A stretch of DNA of 64,000 nt from Pseudomaricurvus alkylphenolicus (GTDB lineage Bacteria > Pseudomonadota > Gammaproteobacteria > Pseudomonadales > Cellvibrionaceae): assembly GCF_011683955.1 (NCBI RefSeq), contig NZ_JAAQPI010000006.1, positions 310,001-374,000 on the forward strand, in the 5' to 3' direction. Each line of letters opens with the position of its first letter. The stretch's first letter is position 1. A program made the translations under genes and the position numbers. The notes beneath the pieces are model-generated. The model made no database searches. It worked only from the letters and a program-made list of their open reading frames with translations, and had not been told where the DNA came from. Shown one piece after another: positions 34,282-43,273 of this stretch.

Positions 34282-35733
34282 ATGGAAAACCCCCTACCCT
34301 TCAGTTTTGCCCGCCAGCACCAGCTTTTGTTGGACCAGCAGCACTCTGTTATCTACAGCGGCCCGGACACCAGCGCCAGCGCGCTGATGCAGCTGCGCCG
34401 GCAGCTGCAAAGTGTGCCTCAAGTGGAATCCCTGACCAAGGACGAGTTTGAGGGCAAGCTGCGGGAGTTTTATGGCAGCAACCACCAGGGCTCCGCATCA
34501 GTCATGGCCGACCTGGGCGATTTCGCCGACATGGAGTCGGCGGCTAGGGAGGTGGAACGCGACGCCGATCTGCTGGACGGTACGGACGATGCGCCCGTTA
34601 TCAAGCTGTTGAACGCCATCTTTCTGGAGGCCCTGTCAGAAAAAGCCTCGGACATCCATATCGAGCCCTACGAAGATTCCGCCGCGGTTCGCTTCCGCCT
34701 GGACGGGGTTTTGCGCAGTGTGCTCAACCCGTCGGTTCACATTGCTCCATTACTGGTATCGCGCATTAAGGTGATGGCAAAACTGGATATCGCCGAAAAG
34801 CGCTTGCCCCAGGACGGTCGCATGAGTGTCCGCCTTGGCGGACGTGCGGTGGATATGCGGGTCTCTACCCTGCCCTCCAGTTACGGCGAACGGGTGGTGA
34901 TGCGACTATTGGACAAGGATGCAACCCATCTGGATCTTAATGACCTGGGTATGGATCAAACCATTCGCAGCGATATGGAAGAGCTGGTCAAACGCCCCCA
35001 CGGTATCATCCTGGTGACGGGCCCTACCGGTTCCGGTAAGACCACCACCCTCTATGCCGCTCTGGAACGTATGGACCGACAGTTGCTCAACATCATGACG
35101 GTTGAGGATCCCATTGAGTATGATCTCAAGGGCATCAGCCAGACCCAGGTCAATACGCGCTCGGGCATGACCTTTGCCAAAGGTCTGCGGGCGCTGTTGC
35201 GACAGGACCCGGATGTGATTCTGATCGGCGAAATTCGAGACAAGGAAACGGCAGAAATCGCTACCCAGGCGAGCCTTACCGGGCACCTGGTACTGTCAAC
35301 CCTGCACACCAATACTGCGTTGGGTGCGATTACGCGACTGCAGGATTTGGGCGTGGACAGCTTCCTATTATCTTCGACCATCCGCGGTATTCTGGCGCAG
35401 CGACTGGTGAGAAAACTGTGCGACGATTGCAAGGAACCGATCTCCCCTTCATCTCTGGTACAGGAAAAACTGGGCATCAAAGTCGACGATGTGATCTACT
35501 CGGCCAAAGGCTGCAAGTCCTGCAACCAGACGGGTTACACCGGCAGATTGGGTTTGTTTGAGCTGGTACAAGTGGACGACAGCTTGCAGCAGATGATTCA
35601 TGACAAGACCAGCGAAGGCGAAATGGAACGCTACATTCGCCAGCAAACCCCAAGCATTATCGAGTCGGGCTACGCGCTGGTGCGCCAGGGAAAAACCTCT
35701 TTTGAGGAAGTACTGCGCGTTACCAGCATTTAA
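34282..35733 (+). CDS. gspE: Type II secretion ATPase GspE
   Basis: 483 residues. Cytoplasmic hexameric ATPase that powers pseudopilus assembly. Walker A GPTGSGKTTT with K253, an Asp box (EDPIEYDLKGISQTQ), Walker B (DPDVILIGEIRDKETAE), His box (SLTGHLVLSTLHTN) and the tetracysteine zinc motif C380/C383/C411/C414. It is the first gene of the 13-kb gsp operon, which here starts with E rather than C. N-terminal domain binds GspL. Confidence 0.95.
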   Translation: MENPLPFSFARQHQLLLDQQHSVIYSGPDTSASALMQLRRQLQSVPQVESLTKDEFEGKLREFYGSNHQGSASVMADLGDFADMESAAREVERDADLLDGTDDAPVIKLLNAIFLEALSEKASDIHIEPYEDSAAVRFRLDGVLRSVLNPSVHIAPLLVSRIKVMAKLDIAEKRLPQDGRMSVRLGGRAVDMRVSTLPSSYGERVVMRLLDKDATHLDLNDLGMDQTIRSDMEELVKRPHGIILVTGPTGSGKTTTLYAALERMDRQLLNIMTVEDPIEYDLKGISQTQVNTRSGMTFAKGLRALLRQDPDVILIGEIRDKETAEIATQASLTGHLVLSTLHTNTALGAITRLQDLGVDSFLLSSTIRGILAQRLVRKLCDDCKEPISPSSLVQEKLGIKVDDVIYSAKGCKSCNQTGYTGRLGLFELVQVDDSLQQMIHDKTSEGEMERYIRQQTPSIIESGYALVRQGKTSFEEVLRVTSI

Positions 35734-35758
35734 ATGCCGTCCCATTTAAAAAGCTACC

Positions 35759-36973
35759 ATGCCTACGTTTGACTATATCGCCTACGATCACAGCGGCTCT
35801 GCCACTAAGGGCTCGGTGGTTGCCGACAGCGGGCAGGCGGCTCGCAAAAAACTCAAATCGCAGGGACTGCTGGTGTCCGAGATCAGCGACGTTGCTGAGT
35901 CGATTGCGGGGAACGGATCCACTGGCCTGTCGTGGCGTCGGGGTATTTCCCCCGCAGAGCTGGCGCTGGTGCTGCAGCAACTGGGGGTTTTGATTCAATC
36001 CGGGCTGCCACTGGAGGAAAGCCTGCAACTGTTGACAGATCAAGCCGAGGGAGGCAAAGCCCGACGCATGATCGCCTCCTGGCACAGGCAAATTCTCGAA
36101 GGCCAGAGCCTCTCGCAAGCGATGAACCGCGGCGACATCAATATTCCCGAACACGTCATGGCGGCCGTTCATGTGGGTGAGGAAACCGGGCATCTCGACA
36201 GCATTTTGATTCGCTCGGCGGAAGAGTTGGAGCTGTCCACCGAGAATCGCCAGGCGTTCAAGCGCGGTATCGCTTACCCCCTGACCTTGTTGGTATTCTC
36301 TGCCGTGGTAGTCGCGGTAATGATGATCTTCGTGGTTCCCAAGATCACCAAAGTGTTTGTTCACAGTCAACGTGAACTGCCCTTTATCACCCGGGCGGTT
36401 ATTTCCACCAGCGAATTTTTTGCATTTTTTGGTCCCTGGCTGTTGCTGGCTTTTCTCGCTATGGCAGCGTTCAGCTGGCAGCAACTGAGAGACGAAAACA
36501 ATCGGCGACTGTTCCACCGATGGCTATTGAAGCTTCCCGTCATGGGACGCTGGATCATGATCGCCAACCTGGCCGACTGGTCTAGAAGTTTAGGGACTTT
36601 ATTAGGCAGCGGTGTTCCCGCTTTGGCGGCTCTGCGGATTGCGACTTCCACCATGACCAACCTGCATCTGCGCTCGCAAATGCTCGCAGTGAATGAACAG
36701 GTTCGTCAGGGCTCCCGTATACACAGCGCGCTGGTAAAACAAGGCGTGGGAATAGGCTTTTTGCAACATATGGTGGGCAGTGGAGAAGCTTCCAGTGAAT
36801 TGGACACCATGCTCACCAAAGTGGCCGAATACTACACACATCGCCTCAAGAACAGCACGGAGTCGTTCCTCAAGTTTCTGGGCCCTATTCTGATTGTTTT
36901 ACTTGGCTGCATCGTGATGACCATTGTCGCGGCGGTTATGTTGCCCATCCTCGACATGAACAAAATGATCTAG
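35759..36973 (+). CDS. gspF: Type II secretion inner-membrane protein GspF
   Basis: 404 residues. Two homologous GspF domains of ~120 residues separated by membrane helices, with a third helix at the C-terminus (IVLLGCIVMTIVAAVMLPIL). Motifs ELALVLQQLGVLIQSGLPLEESL and the later ADWSRSLGTLLGSGVPALAAL are the duplicated domain starts. It is the platform protein linking GspE to the pseudopilus. It starts 25 bp after gspE. Confidence 0.95.
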   Translation: MPTFDYIAYDHSGSATKGSVVADSGQAARKKLKSQGLLVSEISDVAESIAGNGSTGLSWRRGISPAELALVLQQLGVLIQSGLPLEESLQLLTDQAEGGKARRMIASWHRQILEGQSLSQAMNRGDINIPEHVMAAVHVGEETGHLDSILIRSAEELELSTENRQAFKRGIAYPLTLLVFSAVVVAVMMIFVVPKITKVFVHSQRELPFITRAVISTSEFFAFFGPWLLLAFLAMAAFSWQQLRDENNRRLFHRWLLKLPVMGRWIMIANLADWSRSLGTLLGSGVPALAALRIATSTMTNLHLRSQMLAVNEQVRQGSRIHSALVKQGVGIGFLQHMVGSGEASSELDTMLTKVAEYYTHRLKNSTESFLKFLGPILIVLLGCIVMTIVAAVMLPILDMNKMI

Positions 36974-37064
36974 GGCATCGACGGCACCACGATCATAAAA
37001 GCTTCACAAAACTGTAGTATTAATGCGTGCTCATGATCAAAAGTGAATATCACGCAGGACTACA

Positions 37065-37517
37065 ATGACTCGTCAACAACACAGAGCACCCAAGCACAAC
37101 CCGCACAAAAGCCGTGGCTTTACCCTGATTGAGATTATGGTCGTGATCATCGTTATCGGCCTGCTGGCCGCAATCGTTGTGCCCAATGTCATTCAGCGTG
37201 CCGACGACGCCGCCATCTCCAAGGCCCGTGTGGATATTTCAGGCCTGATGGGCGCCCTGAAGATGTACCGCCTGGACAACTACCGCTATCCCAGCAGCGC
37301 AGAAGGTCTCCAGGCCCTGGTGAGCAAACCCGCCAGCGCCAAGCGCTGGAGAGGCCCCTACATTGACGTGCTGCCCCTGGACCCCTGGGAAAAAGACTAC
37401 CGCTACTCCAACCCCGGCTCCCATGGTTTCCCGGTTGAAGTCTTCACCTACGGGGCGGACGACCAACAGGGTGGAGAAGACGTCAACGCCGATATCGGCA
37501 ACTGGGATATCCGATAA
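37065..37517 (+). CDS. gspG: Major pseudopilin GspG
   Basis: 150 residues. Prepilin leader ends KSRG|FTLIEIMVV with Gly-1, Phe+1 and Glu+5, followed by the hydrophobic N-methylated helix. The C-terminal domain shows LKMYRLDNYRYPSSAEGLQALVSKP, the calcium-binding-loop type sequence and PLDPWEKDYRYSNPG of true GspG. Processed by a prepilin peptidase (GspO/PilD) not present in this window. Confidence 0.96.
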   Translation: MTRQQHRAPKHNPHKSRGFTLIEIMVVIIVIGLLAAIVVPNVIQRADDAAISKARVDISGLMGALKMYRLDNYRYPSSAEGLQALVSKPASAKRWRGPYIDVLPLDPWEKDYRYSNPGSHGFPVEVFTYGADDQQGGEDVNADIGNWDIR

Positions 37518-38018
37518 TTGAACACGCCCGCTCAAACCAGCCGGGGCTTCACCCTTGTTGAAGTCATGGTTGTCATGATTATCGTATCGCTGTTTGCCGC
37601 CGCTGCAGTGGCGGGCATTCGATCGGTAACGTCGCGTCAGTTACACAACAGCGCCGAAACGCTGGCGGTCTGGTTGGCGGCCGCTGCGGACGATGCTCAA
37701 CTGGGGAGTTCCTTCCGCGGCATTGCACGGACGGACGACGCTCTGGTGGCAATCGCGCCCCTGAACGGCAACTGGTACCGAGTCGCGCACTTAGACCCCT
37801 GGCAGGTGGCCGATCACCTGCAGCTCAGGCTGAAGGCGAGAGAAAACCAAGCACCGTCAGTGTCGGTCTCCGGCGATAGTGACCTTCAGCCTTTTTTGAT
37901 GTTAAGCCCCATGGGGGTGATAGATCCCGTTGGAAGCATAGAGCTTCATGATGACAGCCAATTGGCAATCATCAATTGGACCAGCGGAGAATTCTCAATA
38001 GTTGAGGAACTCCAGTGA
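37518..38018 (+). CDS. gspH: Minor pseudopilin GspH
   Basis: 166 residues beginning at a TTG codon directly after the gspG stop. Prepilin signal TSRG|FTLVEVMVVMI with Glu+5, then a beta-rich domain typical of GspH (LHNSAETLAVWLAAAADDAQ). Part of the pseudopilus. It overlaps gspI by 4 bp. The TTG start is inferred from the lack of another start before the leader peptide. Confidence 0.88.
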   Translation: MNTPAQTSRGFTLVEVMVVMIIVSLFAAAAVAGIRSVTSRQLHNSAETLAVWLAAAADDAQLGSSFRGIARTDDALVAIAPLNGNWYRVAHLDPWQVADHLQLRLKARENQAPSVSVSGDSDLQPFLMLSPMGVIDPVGSIELHDDSQLAIINWTSGEFSIVEELQ

Positions 38019-38386
38019 CATCGGCCAAGGGATTCACACTGATTGAGGCATTGGTGGCCTTGTTGATTGTCAGTCTGGTGCTGACCAGTGCATCCATGGC
38101 GATTGGTGGATTTGTGGATCAGCGTACGACATTGCAAAGTCGGTTTTTGGCTCAGTCGGTTGCCTGGAACCAAATTATGGAGATTCACCGTTATCACCAG
38201 GGGTGGACATCTTTTCAGGACGGCGAACTCTCAAGCAAAGGGCAAGAGGAGCTGCTACAGGGAAACTGGAACTGGGAATATCGGGAAGAACCCACAAGCG
38301 GTCAAAACATGTATCGGCAAACGATTGAAGTCTACGGTGAACAGGCAACACCGGAAGCCGCATTAACGATGTTCCAGGTGAAATAG
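38015..38386 (+). CDS. gspI: Minor pseudopilin GspI
   Basis: 123 residues, starting at a GTG that overlaps the gspH stop. Prepilin signal AKG|FTLIEALVALLIVSL with Glu+5, and the short C-terminal domain containing LAQSVAWNQIMEIHRYHQGW typical of GspI. With GspJ and GspK it forms the tip complex of the pseudopilus. Confidence 0.9.
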   Translation: MTSAKGFTLIEALVALLIVSLVLTSASMAIGGFVDQRTTLQSRFLAQSVAWNQIMEIHRYHQGWTSFQDGELSSKGQEELLQGNWNWEYREEPTSGQNMYRQTIEVYGEQATPEAALTMFQVK

Positions 38387-38392
38387 TTAGCG

Positions 38393-39109
38393 ATGAAGAG
38401 CTTGGTCACAAAAACAAAACAACAGTCAAACAGAGGCTTCACATTGGTTGAAGTCCTGATGGTGATGATGATCTTCACTGTGCTGGCCGTGTTGACCTAT
38501 CAGGGCTTTTCCAATTTGCTCGACACGGATACCCGCAGTCGCACACAAATGGAAGAACAAGCCCAGTGGCAGAAAACCTGGGCACTGCTGCTGCAGGACT
38601 TTATCCATATCCGTCCCCGCCCCACTCGCGATCAACTGGGTGACTACCAGCGCGCCTATCGCGCCGGCGATCAAGACTTTAATGTGGTGTTTACCCGTGG
38701 CGGTTATCCGTCATTGCCAGGCAACTCCAATATGCGCCGTGTTGCCTACAGTGTTTCCCGTGACCAGGAGCTGATCCGCTGGAGCTGGCCCGTTTTGGAC
38801 GGCGCGCCACTGGCTGAAACTGACCGGCACGTGGTGATGAATGGTGTGCGCTCCCTGAACGTTGAACAATTGAATCTGATCAGCGAGTTTGAACCCAATT
38901 GGCCCCCCCTGAATACCGAGCTGGCATACGATGCAGTGCCGCGAATGATTCGAGTCACCATCGAGCTGGAGAGTGGTGAAACTTTTCAGCGCACGATACC
39001 CGGTCTGGAGCACTCCCCCAAGAGCACTTCCGATGGCGATTTGCAAACCACCTTGAGTCAGCGTTTTCCTGCTCTTGCCGATCCGAACAACCCCGGAGGA
39101 GCGAGCTGA
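38393..39109 (+). CDS. gspJ: Minor pseudopilin GspJ
   Basis: 238 residues. Prepilin signal SNRG|FTLVEVLMVMMIFTVL with Glu+5. The domain contains the family RRVAYSVSRDQELIRWSWPVLDG and a final V-T-I-E-L-E strand. Tip-complex component. Its stop codon overlaps the gspK ATG (TGATG). Confidence 0.92.
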   Translation: MKSLVTKTKQQSNRGFTLVEVLMVMMIFTVLAVLTYQGFSNLLDTDTRSRTQMEEQAQWQKTWALLLQDFIHIRPRPTRDQLGDYQRAYRAGDQDFNVVFTRGGYPSLPGNSNMRRVAYSVSRDQELIRWSWPVLDGAPLAETDRHVVMNGVRSLNVEQLNLISEFEPNWPPLNTELAYDAVPRMIRVTIELESGETFQRTIPGLEHSPKSTSDGDLQTTLSQRFPALADPNNPGGAS

Positions 39110-40227
39110 TGAAGAGCCCTCAGCTTTTAAATAAGAGCCCTCAGCTTATGAACAAAGGCCCTCAGCTTGTAAACAAAAGCCCTCAATCGGGTTTTGCACT
39201 CCTGGGGGTTCTGTTCCTGATCACGGTTATTTTATTGACCCTGGGCTCGCTGTTTTATCGGCACCAGCTCGATATTTCCAGAACCGCGCGAGCACTCACC
39301 AGCGAACAGGCAATTCTACTGGCATTAAGCGGAGAAAACTGGGCAAAGCAGGTTTTACTGGACGATATTATAGCCAATGGCATCGATCATCTGGAGGAGA
39401 ACTGGGCGCAACCAACACCTGTACTGCCGGTAGAAGGTGGCACTCTGTCCGGTTGCCTGAAAGATCTTCAAGGGCATATCAATGTCAATAACCTATTGCG
39501 CTACGCCCTTGACAGCCAGTATCAAAAGGCCCTCAATCTGGAGGAGGTGGGTGCAGGCGCGCAATTGCTGCGTCTGTTTAACCAGCTACAGCTCGAAGAA
39601 CCAAAACAACGTATCGATTCGATCAAAGATTGGGTTGATGCGGATAGCCAGCCCGGTCGTTATGGTGGGGCGGAAGACGGCACCTACCAGCTTCAGAGCA
39701 ACTCCAGACGCACTGGAAACTGGCCACTGCTCAGCACCGAAGAGCTAAACGGGCTGGTCGGGTTCGCACCTGGAGAAAACCGCTTCTTGCACACTTGGTT
39801 AAGCGCGCTTCCGGAAGCCACGCCGATCAATATCAATACGGCTTCAAAAGAGGTGCTGGCATCGCTGCTCAACGAATTTCCCGAGCGGGCCCTGGACGAC
39901 GTCATCGCCTATCGACCCTTTGCCGATCTCGATGCCTTTTATCAGCGTCTTTTGAATCTGCAGCTGGCTGCCTCCGATCAAAAGCTGAAAGAAAGAATTC
40001 CTACCGATTCCGTCGCTATCAACTCGAAGTACTTTCAACTTGACAGCGTCATCACACTGGGGGATCAAACCATTCACGCCAGATCGCTGCTGCATCGGAG
40101 CTCGGCAGAAGCCGTTAGCATCCTGCAACGCAACCTGGTTTTCCTGCCCGACCTGATTGACGGCGAGGGAAACCCTGTGGTTCGACCTCACGTGTGCCTT
40201 TCCACCGACTCTAGTAACCGCTCATGA
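39109..40227 (+). CDS. gspK: Minor pseudopilin GspK with repeat-bearing leader
   Basis: 372 residues. The mature N-terminus is SGFALLGVLFLITVIL, without Glu+5, as is usual for GspK, the tip subunit. The leader before it is unusually long (~26 residues) and made of four near-identical seven-residue units (K-S/G-P-Q-L-x-N). A methionine inside the second unit (codon at 39148) could serve as a second start. The large C-terminal domain shows the GspK GCLKDLQGHINVNNLL and the INTASKEVLASLL helix-hairpin-like part. Confidence 0.92.
   Translation: MKSPQLLNKSPQLMNKGPQLVNKSPQSGFALLGVLFLITVILLTLGSLFYRHQLDISRTARALTSEQAILLALSGENWAKQVLLDDIIANGIDHLEENWAQPTPVLPVEGGTLSGCLKDLQGHINVNNLLRYALDSQYQKALNLEEVGAGAQLLRLFNQLQLEEPKQRIDSIKDWVDADSQPGRYGGAEDGTYQLQSNSRRTGNWPLLSTEELNGLVGFAPGENRFLHTWLSALPEATPININTASKEVLASLLNEFPERALDDVIAYRPFADLDAFYQRLLNLQLAASDQKLKERIPTDSVAINSKYFQLDSVITLGDQTIHARSLLHRSSAEAVSILQRNLVFLPDLIDGEGNPVVRPHVCLSTDSSNRS
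39112..39186 (+). repeat. 21-bp tandem repeat in the gspK leader
   Basis: Three complete 21-bp units start at 39112, 39133 and 39154, and a partial fourth at 39175. Each begins AARRGCCCTCA(G/A) and encodes K-S/G-P-Q-L-x-N. The unit is a multiple of three, so copy-number change would lengthen or shorten the leader without a frameshift. Confidence 0.9.
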
Positions 40228-41351
40228 CAGATACCGCTCATCTCAACCAACTGACCAGCGGGGTCAAGGGAAACGCCTTCAATGCGTCTCCTATTGCCCT
40301 TTGGGTTCCATCGGCAGAGATTCTCTGTTTTACCCTGCCGCCGCTCACCGCGCCCAAAAAGAAATGGGATCAGTTAATTCCCTGGCAGCTGGAGGACGAG
40401 CTGCTTCAGACACCGGACCAATACCATTTTGTCTGGAATCAGCCTACAGCGGAGGAGGACATTCAAATCCTGGCGGTGCCCAAGTCCGTCATCCAGAATT
40501 GGCGGTTGCTGGCAGAATCCAGTGAGCAGACACCCATTCAGATGGCTCCGGACTTTCTGGCCCTGCCGGAGCAAGAAGATGACTGGACCGCTTACATCGA
40601 CGGCAACGATGTTACCATACGCACCGGCGCAGCATCGGGCTTTGCCTGTGACCTGCCCTTCTTTTGGCAATTGCTGTCCCGTGAGTTGGCACAGAAACCG
40701 GAGTTTCGTGCCTGGCTGTGGAGCAATGAGTCACTCGACCTGCCCGAAGCCCTGGCTGAATCTGACAGGGTTGAGGTACAAGTCCGCGAATTGAAGTGGG
40801 ATTACCTGGAGTTACCCCACGACTGGAACCTGTTGTCCGCTGAACACGCCCGCACCAAATCCACTCCCCGGCTGCCGGTTACCGCGTTGACACTGGCGCT
40901 GAGTGCTGCGGTAGGGGTGCTGTTTTTTGGCTACCTGTGGTTGGCAGCAAACGTTTACAAAAGCAATGCCGACAAACTCGAACAAGCCATCGTGGCTGAA
41001 TTTGCGGCGCGTTTTGAAGTGCAGGTGACGGATGCTGTCATCGCCCGCTCCCAGGCACAACAGATACTGGAATCCAGAAAGACGACCGATCGATTGATCG
41101 CCCATTCCCAGCTGGCCACCTTACTGGATGCGGACTCCGCACTGAGCGCATGCTCAAGCTGTGAGCTGCAATCCGCCATTCTTGAAGATGATGCGCTGAT
41201 ACTGACACTTGCCGACAAGGCCGGCCTGGAATCTGAGCTCGCGGTGCTCAACAAAGACTTTCAGATGCAGTGGGGAGTCAGTAACAGCAAGGGCGAAAAC
41301 CCCGTTCGCATTTTGAGTCTCTTCGCAAGAGCAGAAGGTAATCATCAATGA
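40224..41351 (+). CDS. gspL: Type II secretion inner-membrane protein GspL
   Basis: 375 residues. N-terminal cytoplasmic actin-like domain (~220 residues; KKKWDQLIPWQLEDELL is the GspE-contact type region), one transmembrane helix near residues 212-234 (ALTLALSAAVGVLFFGYLWL), and a periplasmic ferredoxin-like C-terminal domain. Couples GspE to GspM. ATGA overlap with gspK and with gspM. Confidence 0.9.
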   Translation: MTDTAHLNQLTSGVKGNAFNASPIALWVPSAEILCFTLPPLTAPKKKWDQLIPWQLEDELLQTPDQYHFVWNQPTAEEDIQILAVPKSVIQNWRLLAESSEQTPIQMAPDFLALPEQEDDWTAYIDGNDVTIRTGAASGFACDLPFFWQLLSRELAQKPEFRAWLWSNESLDLPEALAESDRVEVQVRELKWDYLELPHDWNLLSAEHARTKSTPRLPVTALTLALSAAVGVLFFGYLWLAANVYKSNADKLEQAIVAEFAARFEVQVTDAVIARSQAQQILESRKTTDRLIAHSQLATLLDADSALSACSSCELQSAILEDDALILTLADKAGLESELAVLNKDFQMQWGVSNSKGENPVRILSLFARAEGNHQ

Positions 41352-41821
41352 GCCCGATATTGACCTGGTGGCAGCAGCGCACTGACAGCGAACAAAGAAC
41401 CCTGAAAATCGCCTCACCGATCATCCTGTCGGCGGTATTCTATTTGCTGGTGTTTGCCCCCTTGTACGGAAGCTACGCGTCCGAAAAGAAACGCCTTGAG
41501 CAACTCAAATCAACCTACCTGTGGTTGGCCGAGAACAGCGGAGATTTGGCAGCCCCCTATATTTGTCAGTCCGTTGACACCACCTCTGCCCCCAAAGAAG
41601 CACTGGAGCGCCTGTCACGTGCAGAGGGCATTGCACAATCGAGCTGGACCCAAACGCACGAAGGCTGGAGTGTGGCCATCAAGTCGGCCCAGGGGCGATC
41701 CGTTTTGCGTTGGCTGGAAGCCTCTGCCTGCGTCGGCGCCTCGATAACCCATGTCGACATTCAGCGGGTAAACAACCATTCACCGCTGGTAAACGCCAAT
41801 GTGGGGATGTTGCTGCTGTGA
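41348..41821 (+). CDS. gspM: Type II secretion inner-membrane protein GspM
   Basis: 157 residues. Short cytoplasmic N-terminus with SPILTWWQQRTDSEQR, a single transmembrane helix around residues 23-42 (ASPIILSAVFYLLVFAPLY), a coiled coil and a periplasmic ferredoxin-like domain. Partner of GspL in the inner-membrane platform. Overlaps gspL by 4 bp and gspN by 4 bp. Confidence 0.87.
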   Translation: MSPILTWWQQRTDSEQRTLKIASPIILSAVFYLLVFAPLYGSYASEKKRLEQLKSTYLWLAENSGDLAAPYICQSVDTTSAPKEALERLSRAEGIAQSSWTQTHEGWSVAIKSAQGRSVLRWLEASACVGASITHVDIQRVNNHSPLVNANVGMLLL

Positions 41822-42486
41822 AACCGTTACACTGGACACTTTACAGTGCTGCCGCATTGACGGCGATTCTGGTTGCCCTGCTTAATCTCCCGTTAAACCG
41901 GATCTTGGCATCCTCGCAAGCACCGGTAACGATCGTGGATACCGTTACACTTGCGTCGGGAACGGTTTATGTAAAACCGAGCCAGGCGCCGGTATGGCGC
42001 ATCCGTTACCGCTGGTGCCCCGGCCAGGGCCTGACAAGCTGGTGCATTGATGGCCGCAGTGGTGAGTCTTTTTTGCAAGGCATTGCCCACTGGCAAGGCG
42101 GAACCGCGCTGGCCCTGGCGAACATCGAGGTGTCAGCACACAGTGACCAGCTACCCGGCATTGCTGCGCCGGCCAGCTTTACGTTAACTGCCAGAGCCTC
42201 GCATGTGGCCGTAGCGTCACTGGCCTGCGGGCAACAGCAAATTGCCGTCGGCGACGCTCTGGTTACCTTGTCGAATCTGAAGGTGCTCGGCAACAGCCTG
42301 ATGGATTCTCAGGTAAGCCTGCACGGCAGCCAGCCGGTGCGCCTCTCCCTGACGGGTTCATTCTCCGGCTCGGGACAAATCGCAAATGGCAAACTGTCAC
42401 TGCAGGCGCAGCCTTCGGCGAACCTCGATACCCCACACACTCACTCCGGCTGGTCATTCAGGGCCAAGCTGCCTTGTTTAGCTTGA
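41818..42486 (+). CDS. gspN: Type II secretion protein GspN
   Basis: 222 residues from GTG 41818 (GTGA overlap with the gspM stop). One N-terminal membrane anchor (LYSAAALTAILVALLNL) precedes a periplasmic domain rich in Val/Ala/Ser. GspN is an accessory, non-universal component. Four Cys residues are in the periplasmic part (two in YRWCPGQGLTSWCIDG). The longer in-frame reading from 41710 lies inside gspM and is not used. Confidence 0.8.
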   Translation: MKPLHWTLYSAAALTAILVALLNLPLNRILASSQAPVTIVDTVTLASGTVYVKPSQAPVWRIRYRWCPGQGLTSWCIDGRSGESFLQGIAHWQGGTALALANIEVSAHSDQLPGIAAPASFTLTARASHVAVASLACGQQQIAVGDALVTLSNLKVLGNSLMDSQVSLHGSQPVRLSLTGSFSGSGQIANGKLSLQAQPSANLDTPHTHSGWSFRAKLPCLA

Positions 42487-42493
42487 GGCGGAA

Positions 42494-43273
42494 ATGAAAA
42501 ATTTACCGAGCATACACCCCGTCCACATAATCAATGCGCTTCTGCTGGTGGCGCTGGCCGCACTGGCTTGGAATGTCATCTCTTTGTCACAAAGCACGGT
42601 TAACGTCACAGCGGCGGCTGATTCATCGTCCTCAAACTACAAAGCCGGGGGTTCCTGGCAATGGTTTGACAAAGACGAAAACCGACGCGCCGATAACATT
42701 GTCCGCAAGTCGCTGGGGCGAACGTCGATCACGGCCACATTAAACGGGGTCATCAACAGCGGCGGCGTTTCGGTGGCCTCCATCCGCGTTCGCGGCCGCG
42801 AAAGCGCGGTATACGCCCCTGGAGAAGAGATCTCGCGTGGTGTCACTGTTCACCGCATAGAAAACACACGCGTGATTCTGAGGGAACACGGCGCGTTGAG
42901 GGAACTTCCCCTGGCCAGCCTGGATGACAACCTTGCCGGTGGCGATACAAGCGGCAGAAGCCAGCCGCTGCTGGACCTGAATGAGTCGCACCACGCCGAA
43001 GGCCTGGAAATAACGGCGGTAAACGGAACCACGGGCGTTACCCTCAAGGGCTTGTCCAGTCGCGCTGCCAGCGTGACCGGCTTGCGTTCTGACGACACAG
43101 TGATCTCCATCGATGGGCGCCCTATCGTGGACTATATGCAGTCGGGGGAACTACAGACCCTGGCAAGCCTTGAACAGGCCAATGTCATCGTGGTCAGGGA
43201 TGGTAATGAACTGCCACTGACCATAGACACCAAAGATTTTGCACAGGATCTGATTAGGCAGATACATAAGTGA
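42494..43273 (+). CDS. gspC: Type II secretion inner-membrane protein GspC
   Basis: 259 residues. An N-terminal transmembrane helix (IINALLLVALAALAWNVISL) is followed by the homology region that binds the GspD N0 domain (VASIRVRGRESAVYAPGEEI... HRIENTRVILREHGALRELPL) and a C-terminal PDZ-like domain (LSSRAASVTGLRSDDTVISIDG). It links inner platform to secretin. Here gspC and gspD follow gspN rather than heading the operon. Confidence 0.9.
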   Translation: MKNLPSIHPVHIINALLLVALAALAWNVISLSQSTVNVTAAADSSSSNYKAGGSWQWFDKDENRRADNIVRKSLGRTSITATLNGVINSGGVSVASIRVRGRESAVYAPGEEISRGVTVHRIENTRVILREHGALRELPLASLDDNLAGGDTSGRSQPLLDLNESHHAEGLEITAVNGTTGVTLKGLSSRAASVTGLRSDDTVISIDGRPIVDYMQSGELQTLASLEQANVIVVRDGNELPLTIDTKDFAQDLIRQIHK

